DNA from: an uncultured Tenacibaculum sp.
GTDB taxonomy: Bacteria > Bacteroidota > Bacteroidia > Flavobacteriales > Flavobacteriaceae
Assembly (NCBI GenBank): GCA_937922085.1
Contig: CAKZVD010000058.1
Location: 1-38,643, forward strand
DNA: 38,643 bases
Reading direction: 5' to 3'
In this document: one piece after another, positions 7,377 to 14,704 of the stretch
Numbering within the stretch: position 1 is the first letter of the stretch
Layout: the number at the start of each line of letters is the position of its first letter
Notes under the pieces: model-generated
What the model was told of the DNA's origin: nothing
Databases searched by the model: none
What the model saw: only the letters and a program-made list of their open reading frames with translations
Position numbers and translations under genes: made by a program

Positions 7377-8725
7377 TGATGTATATTTTATTAATTAAAC
7401 AATTTTTTAGATCAAAAACAGTATTGTTAGCTTTTGGAATATTACTAACATTAGGTGTTTTAAGTATAAGTACAGGAAAACAATTTCTGTCTCAAAAGCA
7501 AAAGGCAGTAACAAAAACGATAGAACAACAAAAGAAACATTTAAAAACTCAAACAGAGCTTCATAAAGATGATTTAGGATTGTTAATGTATTATTTAAAG
7601 TTTTCTTTTGTAAATCCAGTACAACCGTTAGCAGGTATTTCTATAGGGCAAAGCGATTTGAATTCACACATACAAAATGTGAGTATTTTAAATTTAGAAG
7701 GACAAAAGTATGATACAGATTTAGTAAATCCAATGCGTTTACAAGTAGGGAATTTAGATCTTAGTTTTCTTATCATATTTCTTTTTCCTTTAGTTATAAT
7801 TGCATTGAATTTTAATGTTTTATCTGAAGAATTAGAAAAAGGTACTTGGAAAATGATTACCATTCAAGGAAAATCTTCTTTTCGATTTTTGTTGATGAAA
7901 TTATCAATAAGAGTATTTTTTGTTTGTATTGTTTTAGGGGTTTTATTTTTATTAGCTAAATTGATTTTAAGTATTCCATTAAATCTCAATTTTCTTCATA
8001 TAATAGGTATTAGTTACCTATATATATTCTTCTGGTTTGCAATATGTTTTTTCGTTATTTTGTTAAGAAATTCTTCAAATACAAATGCAATTGTATTGTT
8101 AGCAAGTTGGTTATTATTAGTCGTTTTTTTACCAGTAGTTGTAAATAATTATATTACAAATAAGTATTCTGTTGAAGAAGCTTTTACAATGACTATAAAA
8201 CAAAGAGATGAATACCATAAAAAATGGGATACTGATAAACAAGAGACGATGCAGAAATTTTATAATCATTATCCGCAATTTGCTAAATATACATTAAAAG
8301 AGAAAGGTTTTTCTTGGTTGTGGTATTATGCAATGCAACAAATGGGAGATGATGAATCTAAAGAAGAACGAGAAGCAATGTATAATAAGATACGAAGTAG
8401 AGAAGAGTTAAGTGAAAAAATAGCACAATTTTTTCCTCCTTTACAGGTACAATTATCTATGAATGATATTGCGAATACAAGTTTAACGCATCAAGTAAAA
8501 TTTTTAGATGCTACTACAAAGTTTCATGAAGATCTTCGTTTACAATTTTATCCGAAAATTTTTGAAAATGAGCATACAAATACTATAAATTGGAAAAAAT
8601 ATAAACCAGAGTTTTTCGTGTCTGAAAATAATTTTAGTTTTATAAAGAAAACATTTCTGATGATTTTAATTACTTTAATTTTAGTATTCGCAGGTGTTTT
8701 TAAAAATTTAAAATATTTTAAATAG
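7376..8725 (+). CDS. ABC-2 type permease, DUF3526-like (permease 2)
   Basis: A 449-residue inner-membrane protein with the same overall plan as permease 1. It has one N-terminal helix, an external loop containing SFVNPVQPLAGISIGQSDLN, a block of membrane helices (about 125-260), a soluble loop with many charged residues, and a C-terminal helix. It lacks the histidine cluster of permease 1. Two start codons overlap (ATGATG at 7376 and 7379); the first overlaps the upstream stop by one base. It closes the operon and is followed by a strong hairpin at 8779-8816. Partners are permease 1 and the ATPase at 2701-3393. Confidence 0.8.
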   Translation: MMYILLIKQFFRSKTVLLAFGILLTLGVLSISTGKQFLSQKQKAVTKTIEQQKKHLKTQTELHKDDLGLLMYYLKFSFVNPVQPLAGISIGQSDLNSHIQNVSILNLEGQKYDTDLVNPMRLQVGNLDLSFLIIFLFPLVIIALNFNVLSEELEKGTWKMITIQGKSSFRFLLMKLSIRVFFVCIVLGVLFLLAKLILSIPLNLNFLHIIGISYLYIFFWFAICFFVILLRNSSNTNAIVLLASWLLLVVFLPVVVNNYITNKYSVEEAFTMTIKQRDEYHKKWDTDKQETMQKFYNHYPQFAKYTLKEKGFSWLWYYAMQQMGDDESKEEREAMYNKIRSREELSEKIAQFFPPLQVQLSMNDIANTSLTHQVKFLDATTKFHEDLRLQFYPKIFENEHTNTINWKKYKPEFFVSENNFSFIKKTFLMILITLILVFAGVFKNLKYFK

Positions 8726-8778
8726 GAAGCTATTTGCATTCTTGTTTTGTAACATTATTCTTATCAAAGTTTGGTAAG

Positions 8779-8816
8779 AAAAACATGAAGCCTCTGTAAA
8801 GAGGTTTTATGTTTTT
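8779..8816. terminator. Strong bidirectional terminator between convergent operons
   Basis: A 16-bp stem with two G-U pairs is formed by arms 8779-8794 and 8801-8816, with a 6-nt loop. Both sides have A/T runs, so it can serve the plus-strand transporter operon and the minus-strand hydrolase genes that converge here. Confidence 0.85.
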
Positions 8817-8846
8817 CTATAATTTACATTGTTAATCACAACACTT

Positions 8847-10217
8847 TTACTTTCTTAGTAAAAAATTTGATATCTTTTTTGCAATTGAGTAAATATATGC
8901 CTCTTGCGTATTACTAAGTACAATTATTGTAATTCCTTTTTTAGGATACATCCACAAATCTGAAGCAAACAGATCACTTCCTCCGCCGTGAACTACTAAC
9001 TTATTCTCTGAATCATTATTTTCAATTCCCCAACCATATCCATAATAAGGATATACACTGTTAGATTCAAAATGAGGATAGAGATATTTAGAGGTTGCTG
9101 CTTCATTAAGTACTGTATTATTCCTTATTGCTTGACTCCATAGTAACATGTCACTTGCTCTTGACAGAATACCTCCATTGCCTTTAAGGTTGAGATACGG
9201 ACCTTCTGTACTCCAATTCTCTTCATTTGGTTTTTTAGCTTCAGTACCATCCAAAAAACCATTAGCAACTTCATTCGTATTCCAATCTGGAATTACATAA
9301 CCAGTATGGTTCATTTTTGAAGGTTTAAAAATTTCTGCATTTAAAAAGGTTTCATAATCTAATCCGCTAGCTTTTTCAATAATTAAACCAAGTAAGCTAT
9401 ATCCTATATTAGAATAATTAAATTTTTCCCCAATTGGACTTATTAGTTTACTATTGAATACTTGACCTAGAAATTCTTCTTCAGTAATGGCATCATAATC
9501 ATCTCCTATTCCAGCTGTTAAGCCAGAAGAATGTGTGAGTAACTGATGAATGGTTATATTTTTTTTGTCATTAGGAATGCCGTTAAAGTACTTTGATAAA
9601 TTATCATTAATAGAAATTTTATTTTGCATTGATAATTTTAATATTCCAGCAGCAGTAAACTGTTTAGTAATAGAACAAATATCAAAAATTGTATTTAGAT
9701 CATTTAATCCGTTTTCTTGAGTATTTTTTCTCCCATATGCCTTATTAAATATGATATCGTCATTTTGAGCAACTAAAATAACTCCTGAAAATCCTCTCTT
9801 AATAAGTTTTTCATCAATGGTAATTAAATCCTCTATTTTTACTTTTCCATTACGAACTGCTTTTACTGTTCCGTGAGGTTGTATAAGAATTAATTCATTA
9901 AAAAGACCATTTTCCACATTCTTAAATTCTACTTTAAATTCTTTTTCTGTTTTAAAATAAAATTTGTGTTTTCCAATTGCAATTAATTCACTTTCTGCAT
10001 CTCCGGGCACGAAAAAATAAAGTTTAGTATCATTCTCTTTTGTGTAAATATTTATTATAGTTCCAGTTGCTTCATACATATACTCACCAACATATTGTTT
10101 TAAAGCACTAGCAGTATCTTCATTTATGGTTTTTTGTTCACTGCTATTTGTACAGTTAAAGTACATTGTTGAAAAAGAGGTGATTAGAAATAATATAATT
10201 GTGTTTGTTTTTTTCAT
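8847..10217 (-). CDS. Serine beta-lactamase-like hydrolase with N-terminal DUF3471-like domain
   Basis: A 456-residue exported protein. Its N-terminal hydrophobic segment ends FNC, a poor but possible lipobox at Cys22. Residues about 39-121 form a small beta domain (KQYVGEY ... IYTKENDT ... ELILIQPHGT) resembling DUF3471. It is nearly duplicated at the C-terminus of the neighbouring protease. Residues about 125-456 are the class C/penicillin-binding-protein fold: catalytic SITK (Ser182-Lys185), tyrosine motif YSN (268-270), HGG (410-412). The family includes esterases, D-aminopeptidases and peptidoglycan or small-peptide hydrolases as well as true lactamases, so antibiotic hydrolysis is not implied. 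The start is 21 bp after the protease stop on the same strand, so the two are probably co-transcribed. Confidence 0.88.
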   Translation of the reverse strand: MKKTNTIILFLITSFSTMYFNCTNSSEQKTINEDTASALKQYVGEYMYEATGTIINIYTKENDTKLYFFVPGDAESELIAIGKHKFYFKTEKEFKVEFKNVENGLFNELILIQPHGTVKAVRNGKVKIEDLITIDEKLIKRGFSGVILVAQNDDIIFNKAYGRKNTQENGLNDLNTIFDICSITKQFTAAGILKLSMQNKISINDNLSKYFNGIPNDKKNITIHQLLTHSSGLTAGIGDDYDAITEEEFLGQVFNSKLISPIGEKFNYSNIGYSLLGLIIEKASGLDYETFLNAEIFKPSKMNHTGYVIPDWNTNEVANGFLDGTEAKKPNEENWSTEGPYLNLKGNGGILSRASDMLLWSQAIRNNTVLNEAATSKYLYPHFESNSVYPYYGYGWGIENNDSENKLVVHGGGSDLFASDLWMYPKKGITIIVLSNTQEAYIYSIAKKISNFLLRK

Positions 10218-10490
10218 GATATTTAATTTTTCACCTTTTTATTTACGAGTTGCTTTTTTACGTGTTCCATCAGGTAGTATTACAATTAGTTCTTTAAAAA
10301 CACCATTTTTTATATTCTTAAATTCTAATGTAAACCCTTCATGTTTTTTAGATGAAAATTTATGTTCTCCAGTAGCAATAAATTCATACCCTGAATTTCC
10401 AGATGATATGAGGTAAAGATTCGTGTCATTTTCTTTTGTGTAAATTTTTATTGTATTTTTTTCTTGATACTCACCAACATATTGTTTTAA
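9855..10490 (-). repeat. Direct repeat of a DUF3471-like domain across two adjacent genes
   Basis: The unit at 10251-10490 (end of the protease) and the unit at 9855-10103 (start of the hydrolase) encode related about 80-residue domains. A 25-bp stretch covering the VGEY codons is identical at 10081-10105 and 10468-10492, an offset of 387 bp. The match shows domain duplication across a gene boundary. Confidence 0.85.
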
Positions 10491-11390
10491 AGTATTAGCA
10501 TTTATAGGTATGGCTTTTGGGTTGTATTTATAAGCAATAGCATCAGATGCTGGTTCTACTCTTAATATGGTTTCAGAAACAGCCCCATTTCCTGTCATTT
10601 CTTCATGAATCCATTGTATATACTGTGATACTCTTGTGTAATTTTCTACAACGCCATATAAACCTTCGTCTCCTCCTTTTGTGTCTTGCCATGAACTAAT
10701 TCCAGCTAAGTATACTGTATTGTTCTTTAGAATGAAAGCAGGACCTCCGCTATCACCAGGGCCACTAATTCCTTCATGTTCTGTAAGATATTTTGTTTTG
10801 GTCTCTGGATGATCAAATGTCCACGTTAACCATTTCCCAGTTGCAGTTTCAACTCTGTTGGTAGCGCCCCTTTGTTTTCTGTCGTTACCATTTATTCCAA
10901 CTAACCCATTACCTTTATCTCCTTTACCTACCATATACACTAGCTTATCTACTTCATCTTCATCAACATATAATTTTGCTTGTAGTGCATTATCAGGTTT
11001 TGTCTTTAAATGTAATAATGCAATATCTTTTAATGATGAATTATCTGTTTGTGAATGATCCCAATCTTTATACATGATGACCTTGTCTACTTCAATTTCG
11101 ACATCGTTTATGATTACAAAATGTTTTCGCTTATTGTTGAATTTAGACACAATACCTACAGCACAATGAGCAGCTGATATAGCCCACTGATCTGCTATAA
11201 TTGTACCTTCACAGTCAGGTAGATTTAAATGACATATATATTTTTCGAATTTTTCAGCAAGTTTGAAAAACTCGATATCATCTTTATCATGCCTGGTTAG
11301 CATTGGGTCATCTTTGCTATTAGGGATATAGCTGAAACTCGTTAGTATTAATAGAAATAATCCACTTAAAAAATAATTTTTTATTTTCAT
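10239..11390 (-). CDS. Secreted trypsin-like serine protease with C-terminal DUF3471-like domain
   Basis: A 383-residue protein with a signal peptide (about 1-20). The chymotrypsin fold shows His75 in AISAAHC, Asp122 in KDIALLHL and Ser214 in GPGDSGGPA. A Cys60-Cys76 pair sits where the first disulfide of this family lies. Residues about 301-380 repeat the domain found at the N-terminus of the downstream hydrolase (LKQYVGEY ... IYTKENDT ... ELIVILPDGT). Trypsin-like enzymes are relatively uncommon in Bacteroidota. The gene is downstream of the AraC regulator at 11486-12580 on the same strand, and the upstream region carries a 48-bp block shared with another hydrolase gene. Processing or activation of a partner is possible but unproven. 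Confidence 0.88.
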   Translation of the reverse strand: MKIKNYFLSGLFLLILTSFSYIPNSKDDPMLTRHDKDDIEFFKLAEKFEKYICHLNLPDCEGTIIADQWAISAAHCAVGIVSKFNNKRKHFVIINDVEIEVDKVIMYKDWDHSQTDNSSLKDIALLHLKTKPDNALQAKLYVDEDEVDKLVYMVGKGDKGNGLVGINGNDRKQRGATNRVETATGKWLTWTFDHPETKTKYLTEHEGISGPGDSGGPAFILKNNTVYLAGISSWQDTKGGDEGLYGVVENYTRVSQYIQWIHEEMTGNGAVSETILRVEPASDAIAYKYNPKAIPINANTLKQYVGEYQEKNTIKIYTKENDTNLYLISSGNSGYEFIATGEHKFSSKKHEGFTLEFKNIKNGVFKELIVILPDGTRKKATRK

Positions 11391-11451
11391 GATGTTTAAT
11401 TTTGTGAGGTAAAACTAAATTTCAAATAAAAACAAAATGTTAATTTTGAGG

Positions 11452-11499
11452 TTGAAGAAGTATTAAAACAAAGGGTTTTTACGAATCAGGACGTTTTTT
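11452..11499 (-). promoter_or_regulatory. 48-bp shared regulatory block, copy A (upstream of protease gene)
   Basis: Read on the minus strand, this block begins AAAAAACGTCCTGATTCGTA and ends TTTTANTACTTCTTCAA. It matches the block at 13697-13744 at 42 of 48 positions. It lies 62-109 bp before the protease ATG, and its left end overlaps the last codons and TGA of the AraC gene. The match at the other locus lies outside any coding sequence, so conservation is not explained by protein coding. A binding site for the adjacent AraC protein is the likely meaning. Confidence 0.6.
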
Positions 11500-12580
11500 T
11501 TAGCTTTCTGAAAGCTCCAGGAGACATTCCCAGACTGGAATTAAATGTTTTGTAGAAAGCACTTTTAGATTTGAAGCCTACTTCCATTCCAATAGCTTCT
11601 ACAGAATATTTATTAAAAGCGGGGTTGTGCAATATATTTTGAGCAGCTTTAACTCGATATTCATTTACAAATTGAACAACACTTTTATTGTTTTCTTGGT
11701 TTATAATTTGCGATAAATAACTCTCATTTGTTTCTAAACGAATAGCCAAATCAGATCTACTTAAAAAAGGATCTTTGAATAACTCTTCTTCTTCCATTAA
11801 CACATAAAGTTGGGTGATAATTTTAGAAACGGTGGCTTTGTTTATTTTTCTTTTGGTTTTAGTATTACCTGTCTTTTTAGAAGCTAAATATTGATGTATT
11901 TCATCTTTTTGAACTATTAATTGCAGTTTAAATACCCCGTAATACAATATCCACCAAGATAAAAGTGATGGAAGGATTTTTAAGAAATGAGCATTGTATT
12001 CCGATTCATAAATACTGATCTCTATAATGGATAAAAACCAAGAAACAATAATACATATAATAAAAAAGTTTAATCTTAATAACCAACGTTTTTTCTCTTT
12101 TGAGATTGTAGTCGATTTTTTTACTAAGTACCTTCCCCAAAAAATTAAAAAGAAATTGTAACCAAATACAGTAAATAACTTTGTGTAATCTACAAAGACG
12201 GCGAAATCTGAATCGTAAAGGTGAAAAATAGCATCTGAATGAAGAATTATTTCTATAATAACAGAGATAATGAATGGAGCATAAAGCCACTTACACCATT
12301 TTTCTTTTAAATAGGTATGTTCAATTTGGATAAGAAAATATATGAATAAAGTGGCAGCAACAAGGTATTCTGACATTGAAAGACTTAAAAAATCTAAAAC
12401 AATATTTTTTTTATCATACCAACTCCCTAAAAAACTTAAACTTATTAATAAAAATAGGGATATAGAAAGATAGTTGTTTGCGCGACTTTTATAGAAAGAC
12501 GTAGTTGCCAGTGCAAGGCATAAGAAATAACCTAAAACTCCACTGGTAATAATTACAAAACTTAATATAGTTTCATTCAA
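11486..12580 (-). CDS. Membrane-anchored AraC-family transcriptional regulator
   Basis: A 364-residue protein. Residues about 1-220 hold some seven hydrophobic segments with short polar loops, a 7TM-like sensor arrangement. Residues about 240-364 are the AraC DNA-binding domain with two helix-turn-helix units: LSRSDLAIRLETNESYLSQI and YSVEAIGMEVGFKSKSAFYK, then SLGMSPGAFRK. Such proteins in Flavobacteriia are presumed to sense an envelope or membrane signal and act directly on DNA. It is convergent with nothing and sits between hydrolase genes on the same strand, upstream of the protease gene by 95 bp. It probably controls these hydrolases through the 48-bp blocks at 11452 and 13697. Confidence 0.9.
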   Translation of the reverse strand: MNETILSFVIITSGVLGYFLCLALATTSFYKSRANNYLSISLFLLISLSFLGSWYDKKNIVLDFLSLSMSEYLVAATLFIYFLIQIEHTYLKEKWCKWLYAPFIISVIIEIILHSDAIFHLYDSDFAVFVDYTKLFTVFGYNFFLIFWGRYLVKKSTTISKEKKRWLLRLNFFIICIIVSWFLSIIEISIYESEYNAHFLKILPSLLSWWILYYGVFKLQLIVQKDEIHQYLASKKTGNTKTKRKINKATVSKIITQLYVLMEEEELFKDPFLSRSDLAIRLETNESYLSQIINQENNKSVVQFVNEYRVKAAQNILHNPAFNKYSVEAIGMEVGFKSKSAFYKTFNSSLGMSPGAFRKLKKTS

Positions 12581-12626
12581 TTTTGATTATTGTTTGTCAA
12601 CGATTTTAAATATGATGTGTTGCAGA

Positions 12627-12720
12627 AAAACCTGTTGTATTTTTTCCAATGGACTAAATTAATTAAAATGACGAATAATTTAGTAATAATAGGTGCTGTT
12701 TTTTGGAAACAACAGGTTTT
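12627..12720 (-). terminator. Long-range hairpin downstream of alpha/beta hydrolase gene
   Basis: Perfect 12-bp arms AAAACCTGTTGT (12627-12638) and ACAACAGGTTTT (12709-12720) are extended by TTCCAA/TTGGAA across a 6-nt bulge. A second 8-bp stem CTAAATTA/TAATTTAG (12654-12661 with 12676-12683) is nested inside. On the minus strand the outer stem ends in a T run, which fits a terminator. The nested form is larger than a usual terminator. Confidence 0.55.
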
Positions 12721-12731
12721 ATTTAGGTAGG

Positions 12732-13628
12732 TTATTTTATTCCAAATGCTTCATTAAGACCTTGTAGAATAAAATCTTCATACGTTTCATCATGGCCTCC
12801 ATTTCCAGCAATTATGTTTGTGTTTTTCGATTCTAAAAACGCAATCTCTTCAGTAGTAAGACTGCCAACAGCATTGTCTGTTGCTCCATAAATGTAAGTT
12901 ACGTTTGATAAACTCTCAATAGTATTAAAAAGTTCTGTATATCTATTCATTCCTAATCCAGCAGTTATTCTATTAAGATTTCTTTCTATCACATCTGAGG
13001 CTGGATTTGGGTTTATTATAGGAGTAATCCCGTTTTCAAAATAACCATTTTTCCCTTCAGAAAGCCCTTGCCACATAATATCGTTTATATTTAACCTACC
13101 AATCATAATTAAGTATTTATCAGCTATATTTATCCCTTTTTTTGCAATAAGTTCTTGTGTTATAAAAGCCCCAAACGAAATTCCTACAACATAAACTGTT
13201 CTACCTTGATTTTTAAAATACTGAATAACTTTATAAAGAGTTTCTATGCTTTCTGTATTAAAATTAATTGCTTGATTTAATGTAATATCACTTTTTTCTA
13301 GAATACTAGGATTCAGTGTTTGTGCTTGATGTACATTGGCAACTAAAATATCTTTAATATTAAACGTTTCGAAAAAATCGTCAACTTCGAGTGTACTAAG
13401 TTTTGTGTCTGGTCCACTCTGTACATTAATTAAGACTGTAGAAGCATTTTCATCTCCTTTAAAATATATTAAACTTTTAATTTCTTCTGATATTTCGTTA
13501 GTAATTCCAGGTTGTTCATCTTTATTAGAACAAGAGAATATAAAGACTGATAGAAATATCATTAAGATTATACTGGTAGTGAAATTAAAACGATTACTAT
13601 TTTTCATTTTTTGGAATACTCTTTTCAT
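12732..13628 (-). CDS. Lipoprotein of the alpha/beta-hydrolase fold
   Basis: A 298-residue protein with a hydrophobic N-terminus and a clear lipobox FIFSC (Cys33), so it should be lipid-anchored and envelope-located. The catalytic triad can be read: nucleophile Ser151 in GISFG, Asp251 in GATDNAVG, His279 in GGHDE. The central sheet segments (TVYVVGIS, YLIMIG, VTYIYGATD) match the fold. The substrate is unknown; an esterase or lipase-like role is the family default. An internal ATG at codon 8 is an alternative start with a shorter signal peptide. Upstream lies copy B of the 48-bp block and a TACATTTG box (13656-13663, minus strand) that fits the Bacteroidota -7 promoter element, with no obvious -33 box. 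That would suit an activator-dependent promoter. Confidence 0.82.
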   Translation of the reverse strand: MKRVFQKMKNSNRFNFTTSIILMIFLSVFIFSCSNKDEQPGITNEISEEIKSLIYFKGDENASTVLINVQSGPDTKLSTLEVDDFFETFNIKDILVANVHQAQTLNPSILEKSDITLNQAINFNTESIETLYKVIQYFKNQGRTVYVVGISFGAFITQELIAKKGINIADKYLIMIGRLNINDIMWQGLSEGKNGYFENGITPIINPNPASDVIERNLNRITAGLGMNRYTELFNTIESLSNVTYIYGATDNAVGSLTTEEIAFLESKNTNIIAGNGGHDETYEDFILQGLNEAFGIK

Positions 13629-13655
13629 AAAAATCCATTTTTAAGTTTATTAAAA

Positions 13656-13663
13656 CAAATGTA
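13656..13663 (-). promoter_or_regulatory. Candidate -7 promoter box (TACATTTG) for the hydrolase lipoprotein
   Basis: The minus-strand sequence TACATTTG fits the Bacteroidota TAnnTTTG consensus, 28 bp before the ATG at 13628. No TTG sits at the expected -33 distance. The 48-bp block begins 33 bp further upstream, in the position expected for an activator site. Confidence 0.45.
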
Positions 13664-13696
13664 TAGTGATCTAAAAAAATAAAAAATGATTTTAGT

Positions 13697-13744
13697 ATTG
13701 AAGAAGTACTAAAACAATAGAATTATACGAATCAGGACGTTTTT
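13697..13744 (-). promoter_or_regulatory. 48-bp shared regulatory block, copy B (upstream of hydrolase lipoprotein)
   Basis: This copy matches the block at 11452-11499 at 42 of 48 bases on the same strand. The first 20 bases, including CGTCCTGATTCG, are identical. It ends 69 bp before the hydrolase ATG, against 62 bp for copy A. No AraC coding remnant continues beyond it, so it is not simply a duplicated gene end. Confidence 0.62.
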
Positions 13745-14001
13745 TGGTATTAATAGAACTCTAAATAACTATATATTCAATATAAATACAAAGAGAATAA
13801 AAAACGGAATCTAAATAACTTAAGCATTTTTTTATATAAAAAAGTAAAATTTAAGGAGTAATGTTAGAATAAAATTCTCGTCGAATAACACATTAAATTA
13901 AATAAAATAATCAAAAGTGTCGCGTAAAGTAACTTTCTGATAATAAAGAGTTAAAAGAGAAGAGATAAATTTCTAATTTTACTTTAAATTTAAAAAATAA
14001 A

Positions 14002-14664
14002 TTGAAAAACTACACAAAATATTGGTTTTTAGAAGGGTTCAATCTTTTTAAAAAATTAGGAATGTTAAACATGATGAGAATTTGTGAAATTCTTGAAATG
14101 GAAAACATAACTAAAGGAGAGTTAATAAAATTAAAAGAAGAAGACACAAAGAATATTTTCTTTTTAAAAAAAGGAACTATTAAAATTGTAAATAAGGAAG
14201 ATCATCATGTAAAATACATTGTTAAAAAAGGAAACATTTTTGGCGAGTTAGGACTTTATGATGAGGAAGATGAAACTTATGAATTAGCTTACGCTTTAGA
14301 AGACTGTATTGTGTGCTACATTGAAGCAGAACAAATGAAAGCACTAATGCAAAAGCATAAATCTTTAAAAAACGGAGTTCTTAAAATTTATGGTTTACGA
14401 ATCAAAAAATTAGAAAGAAGATTAAAAGATCTGTTATATAAAGATAGTGGTACTCGTATTAAAGAATTTATTTTCGATTATTTAGAAGAGTTTGGAGAAA
14501 AGAAAGAAGAAGGAATTGTAATTGCTAAAAATTTACTATCGCATACAGAAATATCAAACTTAACAAATACATCTAGGCAAACAGTAAATAACATAATGAG
14601 TAAGATGCGAAAAGAAGGAATTATTGATTATGACACACAATTTATTTCACATAAAACAAATTAA
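14002..14664 (+). CDS. Crp/Fnr-family transcriptional regulator
   Basis: A 220-residue protein with a TTG start at 14002; the first ATG lies 60 bp downstream (MLNMM) and would remove a conserved-looking N-terminus. Residues about 15-125 form a cyclic-nucleotide-binding-like beta barrel (FFLKKGTIKIVNKEDHHVKY, KGNIFGELGLYDEEDETYEL). Residues about 145-215 form the winged helix (LLSHTEISNLTNTSRQTVNNIMSKMRKEGII). There is no N-terminal cysteine cluster, so oxygen sensing through an Fe-S cluster as in Fnr is unlikely; the effector is unknown. It is the first gene of the redox/ion cluster on the same strand, 40 bp before the Rieske-glutamate synthase gene, and is the natural candidate for its regulator. 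Confidence 0.88.
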   Translation: MKNYTKYWFLEGFNLFKKLGMLNMMRICEILEMENITKGELIKLKEEDTKNIFFLKKGTIKIVNKEDHHVKYIVKKGNIFGELGLYDEEDETYELAYALEDCIVCYIEAEQMKALMQKHKSLKNGVLKIYGLRIKKLERRLKDLLYKDSGTRIKEFIFDYLEEFGEKKEEGIVIAKNLLSHTEISNLTNTSRQTVNNIMSKMRKEGIIDYDTQFISHKTN

Positions 14665-14704
14665 AATATAATTTCATTTAAAAACAACAACTAAAACTTC
14701 AAAT

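Larger units (their letters stand above)
13629..14001. other. Divergent intergenic region (373 bp)
   Basis: It separates the minus-strand hydrolase from the plus-strand Crp/Fnr gene. It holds the -7 box at 13656, the 48-bp block at 13697-13744 and, to the right of about 13745, AT-rich sequence with no convincing gene or hairpin. The right part must hold the promoter of the Crp/Fnr operon. A TAACTTTC stretch near 13930 is a weak candidate. Confidence 0.6.

Noticed and set aside
8847..10217. Antibiotic resistance enzyme call for the beta-lactamase-like proteins
   Set aside because: SxxK and YxN motifs are shared with many esterases and peptidases, so resistance is not supported by sequence alone.
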